64,000 bases of DNA, taken from contig NC_013192.1 in the NCBI RefSeq assembly GCF_000023905.1, forward strand, positions 1,116,001 through 1,180,000, in the 5' to 3' direction. Below the pieces are notes generated by a model that worked only from the letters and a program-made list of their open reading frames with translations, was not told the DNA's origin and did not search any database. Positions 18,480-27,594 of the stretch are shown piece by piece (position 1 is the first letter of the stretch; each line of letters begins with the position of its first letter). The position numbers and the translations under genes are program-made. The stretch is from Leptotrichia buccalis C-1013-b. Lineage in GTDB: Bacteria; Fusobacteriota; Fusobacteriia; Fusobacteriales; Leptotrichiaceae.

Positions 18480-19184
18480 CTATCTTTTGGCAACTGTTGA
18501 AAATACAAATTTATCAGGACGGTATGAGTTTACGCCGTATTGAAATAAAGTTCCATTTGATAAGTAAGTATGGCTTTCAATTACAACGACTGCATTAAAA
18601 TCCTTTAAATCCATATGTTTCTTTTCTTCTTCAGTGGCATATCTAAATTTTATTTCACGCCGTGAATGTGAAATTTTTAAATGCAGCTTTTTTTCTAAAT
18701 AATCATAAATTGAATTTTCGACAATATCCTTGTCTAAAAACGGAACTATTCTCTTATCAAAATATGTAGTTTCATATTCAAGAGCTTCTCCGTCAAGTAC
18801 ACGGTTACGTGAGATTTTATAAAATGAAACGTCTTCAGAAACTTCAAAAATATCCATTATTTTTTTAATCCCTTTAATAATTGTCAAGCCTACTAGATTT
18901 GTAGTAATATCTATGTTTTCAATTTTATTAAGTTCCTTTGATGTTCGCAAGTTTGACAAACTATTTTTAAAACGTCCATTTTCCAGAACCATTGAATTTT
19001 TTCCTTTAATTTTTTGGATATATCCATCTAATTCAAGCATAGAAAGTGCTTTTCTTATGGTATCTTTAGAGTAGGAATATTTACGTGCAAGCTCTGCTTC
19101 ACTGCTTAAAAATTCCCTAGCTTTAAGTGTGCCGTTTGTAATTTTTTCTTTTATATCATTATAAACTTCCTTGTATTTGCTCAC
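18480..19184 (-). CDS. GntR-family transcriptional regulator with UTRA domain
   Basis: About 234 residues. The N-terminal winged helix (YKEVYNDIKEKITNGTL... to GYIQKIKGKNSMV) is GntR-type and the C-terminal half fits a UTRA ligand domain, as in TreR/YvoA-like sugar regulators. I placed the start at a GTG at 19184, 8 bases after AAAGGAG. An ATG six codons earlier overlaps that site and is less likely. It precedes the two-component genes by 14 bases. The effector is not evident, but sugar phosphates are common for this subfamily. Confidence 0.85.
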   Translation of the reverse strand: MSKYKEVYNDIKEKITNGTLKAREFLSSEAELARKYSYSKDTIRKALSMLELDGYIQKIKGKNSMVLENGRFKNSLSNLRTSKELNKIENIDITTNLVGLTIIKGIKKIMDIFEVSEDVSFYKISRNRVLDGEALEYETTYFDKRIVPFLDKDIVENSIYDYLEKKLHLKISHSRREIKFRYATEEEKKHMDLKDFNAVVVIESHTYLSNGTLFQYGVNSYRPDKFVFSTVAKR

Positions 19185-19216
19185 AGGTGTAGCTCCTTTC
19201 AAAAAATATCAATTTT

Positions 19217-19245
19217 ATTATATCCCGAAAAGTAGAAAATAGCAA
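19217..19245 (-). promoter_or_regulatory. Promoter for the GntR/two-component operon
   Basis: Minus-strand TTGCTA, 17-base spacer, perfect TATAAT, about 33 bases before the GTG start. Confidence 0.7.
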
Positions 19246-19350
19246 TGAAAATTGGACTAAATTTAATAATGTGTTCAAACCTTTTTAAATAAAATTGCAA
19301 AAAATAGTTTTTTAATTAACTGTAACATTTTATATGTAGAATATTTTTAC

Positions 19351-19379
19351 TTGTAAAAACTTAAATACTTTGCTACAAT
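19351..19379 (+). promoter_or_regulatory. Promoter for serA
   Basis: TTGTAA, 17-base spacer, TACAAT, 34 bases before the serA ATG. Confidence 0.65.
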
Positions 19380-19413
19380 ATTTTTATAAATTAAGCATAA
19401 CTAAGGAGGATAT

Positions 19414-21006
19414 ATGTATAAAGTATTAGTTGGAGAATATATAGATGATGAAGCGGTTGCTGGGTTACATAGTGCAAAAGATGTGAAAGTTGATGTAAAA
19501 GTGGGAATTTCACGTGAGGAAATTCTGGAAATAATTCATGAATACGACGCTCTAATTGTAAGAAGTGTCATAAAAGTGGATAAGGAGCTGCTGGATAAAG
19601 CTAAAAATCTAAAAATAGTGGGACGTGCCGGAAATGGAACAGATAACATAAATATCCCAGAAGCTACTGCACACGGAGTAATTGTTGCAAATACACCTGA
19701 CAGCAATACCGTTTCTGCTTGTGAAATCGCAATTGGGCTGATGATTGCAACTTCGAGAAATATTGTTGCGGCAAATAATTTTATAAGAAGTGGAAAATGG
19801 GAAAGGGAAATTTTCGTAGGAAATGAACTATTTGAAAAAACATTAGGAATTATCGGACTTGGAAGAATTGGTGGACTAGTGGCTACAAGAATGAAAGCGT
19901 TTGGAATGAAACTTGTTGCATATGATCCATATATTTCAGATGAACGTTTTAAAAGATACAGTTGTGAAAAAGCCAAAACATTGGATGAATTGATGGAAAA
20001 AGCGGATATAATAACAATTCATACGCCTAAAACAAAAGAAACTATTGATATGATAAACGCTGAAAACATTCGCAAGTTAAAAGATGGAGTAAGACTTGTA
20101 AATGCAGCACGTGGTGGACTTTTTAACGAAGATGCTGTTGCAGAAGGGTTAAGAAGTGGAAAAATAGCCAGTTTTGGATATGATGTTCACACTGTTGAAC
20201 CACGTACAGACTGTGTCTTATACGAATTTGACAATGTAGTTGCAACTCCGCATATTGGGGCGACAACTTATGAGGCACAGAGAAATGTAGGAACTCAAGT
20301 TGTAAGACAAGTACTAAATGGACTTCGTGGAGAAATAGTGGAAACAGCTGTAAACTTGCCTGCAATTGGAAGAGAAGAATTTTTAATTGTAAAACCTTTT
20401 ATAAATTTGGCTGAAAAATTAGGAAAAATATATTTTCAAATAGAAAAAACTCCAATTGCAAATGTAGTAATTAATTATTATGGGGAAATTGCTGGACAGG
20501 AAACTGCCCTAGTAGATTCAACAGCAATGAAGGGAATTCTGGAGCCTGTATTAAAAGAAGAAGTTAATTATATTAATGCAAAGCCGCTAGCTGAAAAAAG
20601 AGGAATCAATATTTCAATAAATAAAAAGGAACATAAATATAAAAATTATTCATCAGCAATAGAATTTATCATAACAAGTGAAGAAGGCAAAAAAATCTAT
20701 GTTGTCGGAACAATTGGAATGAATAACGAAGAAAGAATTATCAGCATAAAGAATCACGATGTGGATATGGCAATTTCTGACAATATGATTTATTTAGGAA
20801 ATGATGACGTGCCAGGAGTTATCGGAGCTGTAGGGGCAACTTTAGGAAAAGAGAACATAAATATTGCCACAATGAATGTTGGTAGACGTGAAAATAGTGC
20901 AATTATGCTGCTTACAGTAGATAGTGAAGTTGGAAGAAAGTCGTTAAATAAATTGAAAGGACTGAGTCAAATAAAATGGGCTCATTACTTGGATTTGACA
21001 ATATAG
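19414..21006 (+). CDS. serA: D-3-phosphoglycerate dehydrogenase
   Basis: 530 residues, matching the long bacterial form. Residues about 1-315 form the 2-hydroxyacid dehydrogenase core with the NAD-binding GLGRIGG and the catalytic His in PHIGATTYEAQ. An intervening domain follows, and residues about 450-530 form an ACT domain (DVPGVIGAVGATLGKENINI), which usually binds serine for feedback control. It oxidises 3-phosphoglycerate in the first step of serine synthesis. AAGGAGG lies 7 bases before the ATG. A membrane protein gene and thrB follow on the same strand. Confidence 0.95.
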   Translation: MYKVLVGEYIDDEAVAGLHSAKDVKVDVKVGISREEILEIIHEYDALIVRSVIKVDKELLDKAKNLKIVGRAGNGTDNINIPEATAHGVIVANTPDSNTVSACEIAIGLMIATSRNIVAANNFIRSGKWEREIFVGNELFEKTLGIIGLGRIGGLVATRMKAFGMKLVAYDPYISDERFKRYSCEKAKTLDELMEKADIITIHTPKTKETIDMINAENIRKLKDGVRLVNAARGGLFNEDAVAEGLRSGKIASFGYDVHTVEPRTDCVLYEFDNVVATPHIGATTYEAQRNVGTQVVRQVLNGLRGEIVETAVNLPAIGREEFLIVKPFINLAEKLGKIYFQIEKTPIANVVINYYGEIAGQETALVDSTAMKGILEPVLKEEVNYINAKPLAEKRGINISINKKEHKYKNYSSAIEFIITSEEGKKIYVVGTIGMNNEERIISIKNHDVDMAISDNMIYLGNDDVPGVIGAVGATLGKENINIATMNVGRRENSAIMLLTVDSEVGRKSLNKLKGLSQIKWAHYLDLTI

Positions 21007-21026
21007 TGTTTTATGAAAGTTGATAA

Positions 21027-21710
21027 ATGCAAATGAATATAAACAAATATTTAAAAGAATTAAGAAAATTGCTAAAAAAAATAGATCTTTTAAGTTATTT
21101 AAAAATAATTTTCATGATTATATCGGTAGTGTTATCTCAAAATAATTTATTTTTTATAACAAATGCAGCTTTAGTATTTTCCATTTTAAATTCTTTTGTA
21201 AGAAAAGAAAATGATAAATTTGAAAGGAAATTTATTTTTGATTTTGAAATTTTTACTTTTCAATGTTTTACTTTATTTTATTTGAATAGACAGACATTGC
21301 TAATGGGAATAAAATTATTCGACATTGAATATTTTTCAAAAATTATATTAAATGCAGGATATTTAAACGGCGAACTTATGTTTTTGATATTGTTTGGCTT
21401 GCTATATATATTTATAAGAAAAAAGAGTAAGGCATACAAGTCTTATGTTTGCATAATAGTTTTATATTTCTGTTTATTTGAAGATGTATTTTATACAGGA
21501 TTTTCATTATTAGGAATTCATTATTTGATAGGGCTATTATTTATTTTTGTAAATATAATATTTTTACCGGCATTTATTGATTTTGTAATTATTTCACTAG
21601 CTGTATTGTATTTTTTTATGAAAGAGAATAAAAATTATAAATTGGTGTATTTATTACTAGTATTTTGTTATATTTTTAGATTGAGTCTTGCAGTAAGAAT
21701 TTTCTTGTAG
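21027..21710 (+). CDS. Multi-pass membrane protein of unknown function
   Basis: 227 residues. After a basic N-terminus (about 1-18) come roughly six hydrophobic segments, at about 22-38, 42-56, 66-85, 105-127, 135-150 and 160-222. No motif is recognised. It lies 20 bases after serA and 31 before thrB, so it is probably cotranscribed, but nothing in it suggests amino-acid transport. The ribosome site is weak, and the second in-frame ATG (third codon) is an alternative start. Confidence 0.6.
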   Translation: MQMNINKYLKELRKLLKKIDLLSYLKIIFMIISVVLSQNNLFFITNAALVFSILNSFVRKENDKFERKFIFDFEIFTFQCFTLFYLNRQTLLMGIKLFDIEYFSKIILNAGYLNGELMFLILFGLLYIFIRKKSKAYKSYVCIIVLYFCLFEDVFYTGFSLLGIHYLIGLLFIFVNIIFLPAFIDFVIISLAVLYFFMKENKNYKLVYLLLVFCYIFRLSLAVRIFL

Positions 21711-21741
21711 AGATTCTGATGATAAGAAGAAAGGAATAAAG

Positions 21742-22635
21742 ATGGGTTTAAAATTTAAAGTAAAAGTGCCGGGAACATCGGCGAATATTGGTGTGGGATA
21801 TGACTGTCTAGGAGTTGCATTGGATTATTTTCTGGAACTGGAAGTGGAAGAAAGTGATAAAATTGAATTTTTGGAAAATGGGAAGCCGTTTTCGATTCCG
21901 ATTGAGGAAAATTTAATTTTTGAAGCGATAAAATATACGGAAAAGTATTTGGTAAAAAATATTCCTAGTTATAAAGTAAATATTGTGAAAAATAATATTC
22001 CAATTTCACGTGGGCTGGGAAGCAGTTCATCAGCTATTGTCGCTGGAATTTTGATTGCAAATAAATTTGCTGGTGATGTGCTGGATATTAATGAAGTAGC
22101 AAAACTTGCTGTAGAAATGGAAGGGCATCCTGACAATGTAGTGCCTGCAATCTTTGGGGGAATGGTACTTACTGCACACGATAAGGAAAACATCGTTCAC
22201 AGCTCATTAATAAATTCGGACGATTTATGTTTCTACGTAATGATTCCCGATTTTAAATTATCAACAGAAAAAGCAAGAAGCGTTTTACCAAAAATGTACC
22301 TAGTTTCTGACGCAATAAACAACATTTCAAAGCTGGGATTACTTGTAAACGCCTTTAACAAAGGTGAATACAACAACTTACGTTTTCTTTTAGGCGACAA
22401 AATTCACCAGCCTTACAGATTCGCATTAATAAACGATTCAGAAAAAATATTTGAAATATCTAAAAAATACGGTGCATTAGGTGAATATATAAGCGGTGCG
22501 GGGCCTACATTGATTTCCTTGAATTATGATAATGATGAATTTTTGGAAAATATGAAAAAGGAACTTTCGGAGTTATCGGATAACTGGACTATTGAGAAGA
22601 AGAAGATTAATTTGAAGGGTGCGGAAGTTTATTAA
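21742..22635 (+). CDS. thrB: Homoserine kinase
   Basis: 297 residues, the usual size. It is a GHMP kinase: the ATP loop PISRGLGSSSSAIVAG is at about 88-103, the N-terminal VPGTSANIGVGYDCLGVAL block is characteristic of ThrB, and a C-terminal GAGPTLISL strand-loop is present. It phosphorylates homoserine with ATP on the way to threonine. AGAAAGGA stands before the ATG. It sits in a run with serA, grouping serine and threonine synthesis. Confidence 0.93.
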   Translation: MGLKFKVKVPGTSANIGVGYDCLGVALDYFLELEVEESDKIEFLENGKPFSIPIEENLIFEAIKYTEKYLVKNIPSYKVNIVKNNIPISRGLGSSSSAIVAGILIANKFAGDVLDINEVAKLAVEMEGHPDNVVPAIFGGMVLTAHDKENIVHSSLINSDDLCFYVMIPDFKLSTEKARSVLPKMYLVSDAINNISKLGLLVNAFNKGEYNNLRFLLGDKIHQPYRFALINDSEKIFEISKKYGALGEYISGAGPTLISLNYDNDEFLENMKKELSELSDNWTIEKKKINLKGAEVY

Positions 22636-22659
22636 TTAATTTACAAATAATGATTTGAG

Positions 22660-22953
22660 ATGAAAAGGTTTTTAGAAATACTGTATAAATGTTTTAACCA
22701 AAAACAAAGCAAAGAAGATTTTTTTATTAATTTTGCAGTTTTTATGTCAATAGGTTTTATTTTTGATATACTAATAAAAATATTATTTATGAATACTGTT
22801 TTAGAAAATACGGGTATTGTAATTTATTTAAACATACTGTGTATGTTAATAGAATATTATAAATGCAAGTATTTAGGAAAAAGTAAATTAAAATTTTTTA
22901 TTAAAGTTTTATTGTCGCTTGTTATTACAGTATTATTTATGATAATAAAATAA
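22660..22953 (+). CDS. Small membrane protein of unknown function
   Basis: 97 residues with three predicted membrane segments (about 23-42, 50-64 and 78-96) and a basic N-terminus. The ribosome site is poor. It follows thrB by 24 bases and is closed by the terminator at 23020-23060, so it is the last gene of the serA run. No homology recognised. Confidence 0.5.
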   Translation: MKRFLEILYKCFNQKQSKEDFFINFAVFMSIGFIFDILIKILFMNTVLENTGIVIYLNILCMLIEYYKCKYLGKSKLKFFIKVLLSLVITVLFMIIK

Positions 22954-23019
22954 TAATTTTATTTGAAGGCGGGATGATAAATTATGAAATAAAATTATTA
23001 ATATAAATAAATTTGAAGA

Positions 23020-23060
23020 AAGATACTAAACTACAAAAATTGTTTTTAGTATCTTTTTTA
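23020..23060 (+). terminator. Intrinsic terminator of the serA-thrB operon
   Basis: An 11-bp stem (AAGATACTAAA at 23020-23030 with TTTAGTATCTT at 23045-23055) followed by a T-run. Confidence 0.85.
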
Positions 23061-23113
23061 TTTAGAAGGAAATAAATATCAATTCCAATAACAAAATTAA
23101 ATGGAGAAATTTG

Positions 23114-23132
23114 TTGTCAAACTCTTTGACAA
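23114..23132. promoter_or_regulatory. Palindromic operator candidate over a -35 box
   Basis: Perfect inverted repeat TTGTCAAA-CTC-TTTGACAA with 8-bp arms. Its right arm contains the TTGACA of the promoter at 23126-23154, so a protein bound here would compete with RNA polymerase. Confidence 0.55.
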
Positions 23133-23154
23133 ACCTGTAAAGATGTGTTATTCT
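23126..23154 (+). promoter_or_regulatory. Promoter for the small secreted protein gene
   Basis: Perfect TTGACA, 17-base spacer, TATTCT. It lies about 85 bases before the ATG at 23240 and overlaps the palindrome at 23114-23132. Confidence 0.7.
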
Positions 23155-23239
23155 AAATTTAGAATTAGTAATTATATTTGAAATGTTTTTAGGAATTACG
23201 TTCTTCAATAAGAGAAAATATTCACAAGGAGGTAGTTTT

Positions 23240-23614
23240 ATGAAAAAAGTTTTATTAGCTATACTATTAATGGGTGGGACAATTGTATTTGGACGTCCTG
23301 GAGAAGTGGGAATAAAGGATTTTGAAAGTGTTAGTGGTTTTTGTGAAGGTGGAAGGATAATTAGCACTAAAAAGGCTTCGACTGCAAGTGATGGAATAAC
23401 TGGATTGCCAGCTTCTGCTAGAGTAAAATATCCGCTTTGTAAAATAGATGGGTTAAAATACAGAAATATAACAGTTGTTATAAAAAGTTGGGATTATGAT
23501 TTTGATTCATCAAATGTACAAAATGTATCTTTGGATGGACAAAATATAGCAATAGATTATAATAAAAGAATAATTTATGTAAAGGGAGATATTTTTGTTG
23601 ATTATTCAAATTAA
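23240..23614 (+). CDS. Small secreted hypothetical protein
   Basis: 124 residues with a signal peptide (MKKVLLAILLMGGTIVFG). Two cysteines in the mature chain may pair. GGAGGT stands 7 bases before the chosen ATG; an earlier in-frame ATG at 23183 would place 19 residues before the signal and is rejected. It has its own promoter and a hairpin terminator (23638-23670), so it is monocistronic. The family is not recognised. Confidence 0.65.
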   Translation: MKKVLLAILLMGGTIVFGRPGEVGIKDFESVSGFCEGGRIISTKKASTASDGITGLPASARVKYPLCKIDGLKYRNITVVIKSWDYDFDSSNVQNVSLDGQNIAIDYNKRIIYVKGDIFVDYSN

Positions 23615-23637
23615 TTAAGTAATAAATTTAGTAATAG

Positions 23638-23670
23638 AAAGTTGCTTTAAAATTTTAAAGTGACTTTTTT
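23638..23670 (+). terminator. Intrinsic terminator
   Basis: A hairpin of AAAGT and CTTTAAAA paired with TTTTAAAG and ACTTT (one internal mismatch pair), followed by a T-rich stretch. It closes the secreted protein gene. Confidence 0.7.
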
Positions 23671-23712
23671 CTTTTTAAAAAATTTTCCTTTGCTAATTTT
23701 AAGTCAATATAA

Positions 23713-23741
23713 TTGAATTGTAAAGATTTTTTTAGTATAAT
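23713..23741 (+). promoter_or_regulatory. Promoter for the YkvA-like gene
   Basis: TTGAAT, 17-base spacer, perfect TATAAT, 38 bases before the ATG at 23780. Confidence 0.7.
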
Positions 23742-23779
23742 TAAGTATATTAACTTTAATATGTGAAAGGGGAAGGACT

Positions 23780-24187
23780 ATGTTAAAAAATGCGAAAAAA
23801 TTGTATGAAAAATATAAAAAAACAAAAATTACAGGTGAAGATTTAAAAAAAGCTAGTAAAATTACAAACAATTTAGGAAAAATTTCATCAAAATTTGGGC
23901 TTCTTGTGAGAATGTTGCAAGCGGACAAAAATGGGGAGTTTAAAATTCCGACGATGGATAAAGTCAAAATTATTGGAGCGATTGTTTATGTGATTACAAC
24001 GATTGATGCAGTGCCTGATCTTTTGCCAGTTATTGGATTTGGAGATGATATTGGGGTAGTGGCTTATGTGATTTCAAAACTGGGGTCTTTGCTTTCTGAA
24101 TATGAGAAATTTGAAATACAGAAAAAACAGGATGAAAAAGATAAAAATGTGGATTGGGATAATTTGAGAGTTGTAAATGAAGATTAG
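23780..24187 (+). CDS. YkvA family (DUF1232) protein
   Basis: 135 residues. The centre carries the DUF1232 pattern IGAIVYVITTIDAVPDLLPVIGFGDDIGVVAYVI, with the conserved D-x-x-P-D and GFxDD residues within a hydrophobic pair of helices (about 62-105). The family is membrane-associated and of unknown function. A second, shorter member is encoded at 38597-38911 next to the CRISPR locus. GGGGAAGG stands before the ATG. Confidence 0.8.
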   Translation: MLKNAKKLYEKYKKTKITGEDLKKASKITNNLGKISSKFGLLVRMLQADKNGEFKIPTMDKVKIIGAIVYVITTIDAVPDLLPVIGFGDDIGVVAYVISKLGSLLSEYEKFEIQKKQDEKDKNVDWDNLRVVNED

Positions 24188-24295
24188 TATAAAGTTTTAT
24201 ATTGTTTATAACATTATATATAACAAAATAAATTATCGGACATAAAAAATATTTAATATTTAAAATATTTTTATATTATATTTTTATTTTCATAG

Positions 24296-24333
24296 ATTAT
24301 ACAATATTATCATAGATTGTATAATATTTTTTC
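24296..24333 (+). terminator. Intrinsic terminator after the YkvA-like gene
   Basis: A 10-bp stem (ATTATACAAT at 24296-24305 with ATTGTATAAT at 24316-24325) followed by ATTTTTTC. The stem is all A+T except one pair. Confidence 0.55.
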
Positions 24334-24438
24334 AAACTTTCATTTATATGTAAAAATATATTTGAATTTTAATATTGAATGAGTTTATTTTCAAAAAGGA
24401 TTTATTATAATCAGAAATGAAATAAGAAGTGGAGAAAT

Positions 24439-25335
24439 ATGAAAAAAGAAAATTTTTTGAGGCAGTTTCCAAAAGAAATGGAGTATTTGGTTAGTAAATT
24501 GTATAATTGTTATGAAGTGGCGAAGGAATATGAGATTATGAGCTTTACTGAGGAGTTTTATACGCCGAATTTTTGGAAGAAGCTAGGGAAAAGGATGGAT
24601 AGACTTAATGTTATTTGTGATGGAGTTTTTGCGGATAGTGATAGACGGCAAATTGCATTTGTGCCTGATAGTTTTATAGCTGGAAATAGAGATGTTTATG
24701 ATAATTTTGCAAAAAATGGCAAAAGTTTGGTACAAGATGATGAAAAATTTGAAGAATATGCGGACTTTAATAATGAGTTTAATGAGAATAGTTTTCAATT
24801 TCCAAATAAATTGTTAAAAATATCAATAGATTCAAGATTTCGTGAATATTCACATAAAGATTTTTTGGGAAGCCTTATGGGGCTTAATATAAAAAGGGAG
24901 CTTATGGGAGACTTGATTTTGGAAAATGAGGGCAGGAAAATATCAGGGTATATTCCAGTATCAGAGAAAATTGCGGATTATATTATTTCGGAATTAAAGC
25001 AAATTGGAAAAGCCTCTTGTGAAATTGAAATTATTGACACAAAAAATAAAAATGTTCTTCCGCAATATAAATATGATAATAAGTTAATCACAGTTCCCTC
25101 CAAGCGTCTGGACAGCATCATTTCAACGATTACAAATTTATCTCGGACAAAAGTAATTGAGCCGATTGAAAAAGGAAAGGTTCTAGTTGATTATGTGGAA
25201 GAAAAGGATAAGTCTAGAATGCTTGAAATTGGGAGTTTGATTACGATTAGAGGGTTTGGGAAGTATAAATTGTTTTTGGATAAGGGGGAAACGAAAAAGG
25301 GGAAGGAACGCATACTTGTGAAGAAATACATTTAG
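24439..25335 (+). CDS. ylmH: YlmH-like S4-domain RNA-binding protein
   Basis: 298 residues. The middle carries the YlmH pattern of a GLNIKRELMGDLIL block followed by a domain of strands and helices. The C-terminus is an S4 domain (VPSKRLDSIISTITNLSRTK... to GSLITIRGFGKYKL, about 213-285). In Firmicutes YlmH sits in the division cluster and has been linked to rescue of stalled ribosomes; here it stands apart from division genes. A perfect TATAAT at 24406 with a weak -35 may be its promoter. Confidence 0.8.
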   Translation: MKKENFLRQFPKEMEYLVSKLYNCYEVAKEYEIMSFTEEFYTPNFWKKLGKRMDRLNVICDGVFADSDRRQIAFVPDSFIAGNRDVYDNFAKNGKSLVQDDEKFEEYADFNNEFNENSFQFPNKLLKISIDSRFREYSHKDFLGSLMGLNIKRELMGDLILENEGRKISGYIPVSEKIADYIISELKQIGKASCEIEIIDTKNKNVLPQYKYDNKLITVPSKRLDSIISTITNLSRTKVIEPIEKGKVLVDYVEEKDKSRMLEIGSLITIRGFGKYKLFLDKGETKKGKERILVKKYI

Positions 25336-25410
25336 AATCTTGGAATAATAAAAATAGATTTATTGATAACTTGATTTAAATGTTCTAAATTAAAGAAAGA
25401 AGGTAGAAAA

Positions 25411-25593
25411 ATGAAAGATGTTACACCAAAAAGTAATTTTGAAATATTGATAAGATGTCTTGTAATAGCAATTGGAATTGTGGCAGTGATTGCATTTCTG
25501 AAATTAGCACTTTCGGTATTTTTATCAGTTGCAGGTTGGATAATTCCGATTGCGTTGATATTATTTTTGTATGAAAAATTTAAAGAAAAATAG
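25411..25593 (+). CDS. Small membrane protein
   Basis: 60 residues with two adjacent hydrophobic segments (about 12-32 and 35-53) and a basic tail, starting MKDVTPKSNFEI. AGAAGG lies about 8 bases before the ATG. It is 75 bases after ylmH on the same strand. Function unknown; a real gene is supported by the ribosome site and the membrane pattern rather than by homology. Confidence 0.5.
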   Translation: MKDVTPKSNFEILIRCLVIAIGIVAVIAFLKLALSVFLSVAGWIIPIALILFLYEKFKEK

Positions 25594-25712
25594 TTTTTTT
25601 AAAAAATTTTTATCAAATTGATAATTAAGTAATTTTAGAGCTTGAAAATATGTAACTTTTACATTTAGATTTGAAAAAGTATTATTATAAAAAATAGAAA
25701 AGGAATGAAAAG

Positions 25713-27512
25713 ATGGAAAGAAGTGAAATAAAACAGGAATATAAATGGAATTTATCAGATATTTATGAAAATTATTCAGCTTGGGAAAAGGATTTTGAGA
25801 AAGTTAGTGAGTTGAAAAAAGAATTGGCTGGATTTAAAGGGAAATTTGGGAATGAAGGGAAGTTATTGGAGTTTTTTCAGAAGCAGGAGGAGATGGATAA
25901 GATTTCTTATAAATTGTATCGGTATCCTCAGCTTGCGAGGGATTTGAACTCGTTGAATAAGGAGGCTGTGGAGCATTTGCAGAAGGTGCAGTTTTTATTT
26001 GCGGAGGTTTCTACTGAATTGTCCTGGGTAAATTCGGAACTGGTTGATAATCGTGAGAATATTGAAAAATGGATTGAAAAAAAAGAATTTGATGATTATA
26101 GATTTGGACTAAAAAATTTATTTAGGTTGCAAAAGCATATTCTGGAAGAAAAGGAAAGCAAACTGTTGTCGTACTACAGCTCATTCTTTTCAGCACCTAG
26201 AAGCATTTATTCGGAAGTTACGGTTACGGATGTGGAGTGGCCTCAGGTTACGCTTAGTTCTGGAGAAAAAGTGGATGTAACGCCTGCCAATTATTCTAAA
26301 ATTTTGTCTACAAATAGAAATCAGGAAGACAGAAAACTGATGTTTCAGACGTTTTATACAATTTATGAAAAGAAAAAAAATACGATTGGGGCAATTTATA
26401 ACTCAATTTTGCAAAAGGGAATTGCTTCAAAGAAAGCCTACAATTACGATTCATTTTTGTTAAGCCATCTGGAAAGCGACAATATTCCAGAAGAAATTTA
26501 CTTAAATCTTGTCAATACGGCGAAAAATAATACAAAACCATTGCAAAGATATTTAAAATTGAGAAAGAAAATTTTAGGACTTGAAAAATACTATAATTTT
26601 GACGGCTCAATTAACCTAATAGAATTTGACAAGGAATATGAGTATGATGATGCGAAGGAAATAGTGTTAAATTCAGTTGCTCCACTTGGAAAAGATTACG
26701 TAGAAAAAATGAAAAAAGCGATTTCAGAAGGCTGGCTGGATGTATTTGAGGCGAAAGGAAAAAGAACAGGAGCGTATTCTGCAGGAGTTTATGGAGTTCA
26801 CCCATATATGCTTCTAAATTACAACAAGACTTTAGACAGCGTATTTACATTGGCACATGAACTGGGACATACCTTGCACACTCTTTATTCAGACGAAAAT
26901 CAGCCTTTCTCGATGGCAGACTACACAATTTTCGTAGCGGAAGTGGCTTCTACATTTAACGAAAGATTACTGCTTGACTATATGCTGGAAAATACCAATG
27001 ATCCAAAAGAAAGAATCGCACTGCTGGAGCAGGAAATTGGAAATATTGTTGGAACATTCTATTTTCAGGCATTACTAGCAGATTATGAATATCAGGCACA
27101 CAAGCTGGCAGAAGCTGGAGAGCCGATTACAGCCGAAGTTTTGAGCAAAATTATGGAAGACTTGTTTGACAAATATTACGGCGACATAATTGAAAAAGAT
27201 GATTTAATCTATATTTTCTGGGCAAGAGTTCCACACTTTTTCAACTCGCCATTTTACGTGTATCAATACGCAACTTGCTTTGCCTCATCAGCGATTTTAT
27301 ATGAAAAAATGATAAATTCAAGTGATGAAAGCGAGAAAAAACAAACACTAGACAAATACATTCAATTATTAAGCTCAGGAGGAAATGACTTCCCAATGGA
27401 ACAGCTAAAAAAAGCAGGAGTTGACTTATCAAAAATTGAAACAATCGAGGCCGTGGCGAAACAGTTTGATTTGCTGTTAGATAAATTGGAAGTGGAAATT
27501 GGGAAGTTGTAG
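25713..27512 (+). CDS. pepF: Oligoendopeptidase F (M3 metallopeptidase)
   Basis: 599 residues, the family length. The zinc motif is HELGH at 382-386, with a downstream Glu in the AEVASTFNE block as third ligand. The N-terminal all-helical PepF region (SDIYENYSAWEKDFEKV) matches the family. It hydrolyses peptides of roughly 7-17 residues in the cytosol. No signal peptide. AAAGGAATG stands before the start; a TTTACA-16-TATTAT pair upstream may be its promoter. Confidence 0.93.
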   Translation: MERSEIKQEYKWNLSDIYENYSAWEKDFEKVSELKKELAGFKGKFGNEGKLLEFFQKQEEMDKISYKLYRYPQLARDLNSLNKEAVEHLQKVQFLFAEVSTELSWVNSELVDNRENIEKWIEKKEFDDYRFGLKNLFRLQKHILEEKESKLLSYYSSFFSAPRSIYSEVTVTDVEWPQVTLSSGEKVDVTPANYSKILSTNRNQEDRKLMFQTFYTIYEKKKNTIGAIYNSILQKGIASKKAYNYDSFLLSHLESDNIPEEIYLNLVNTAKNNTKPLQRYLKLRKKILGLEKYYNFDGSINLIEFDKEYEYDDAKEIVLNSVAPLGKDYVEKMKKAISEGWLDVFEAKGKRTGAYSAGVYGVHPYMLLNYNKTLDSVFTLAHELGHTLHTLYSDENQPFSMADYTIFVAEVASTFNERLLLDYMLENTNDPKERIALLEQEIGNIVGTFYFQALLADYEYQAHKLAEAGEPITAEVLSKIMEDLFDKYYGDIIEKDDLIYIFWARVPHFFNSPFYVYQYATCFASSAILYEKMINSSDESEKKQTLDKYIQLLSSGGNDFPMEQLKKAGVDLSKIETIEAVAKQFDLLLDKLEVEIGKL

Positions 27513-27542
27513 AAAAACATTTATTTTTTGTATAACATTGTA

Positions 27543-27571
27543 TTTACAACGTAATTAGAAATTGATATAAT
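27543..27571 (+). promoter_or_regulatory. Promoter for the RelB/DinJ antitoxin gene
   Basis: TTTACA, 17-base spacer, perfect TATAAT. The -35 lies in the short inverted repeat TTGT-ATTT-ACAA, which could be a site for autoregulation by the antitoxin, as is usual in this family. Confidence 0.65.
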
Positions 27572-27594
27572 AAAGAAAAAAGAAGGTATTTGTT

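Noticed and set aside
24241-24330. Alternating A+T block resembling an origin-type element
   Set aside because: It is explained by the hairpin terminator at 24296-24333; no DnaA-box cluster or replication gene is near.
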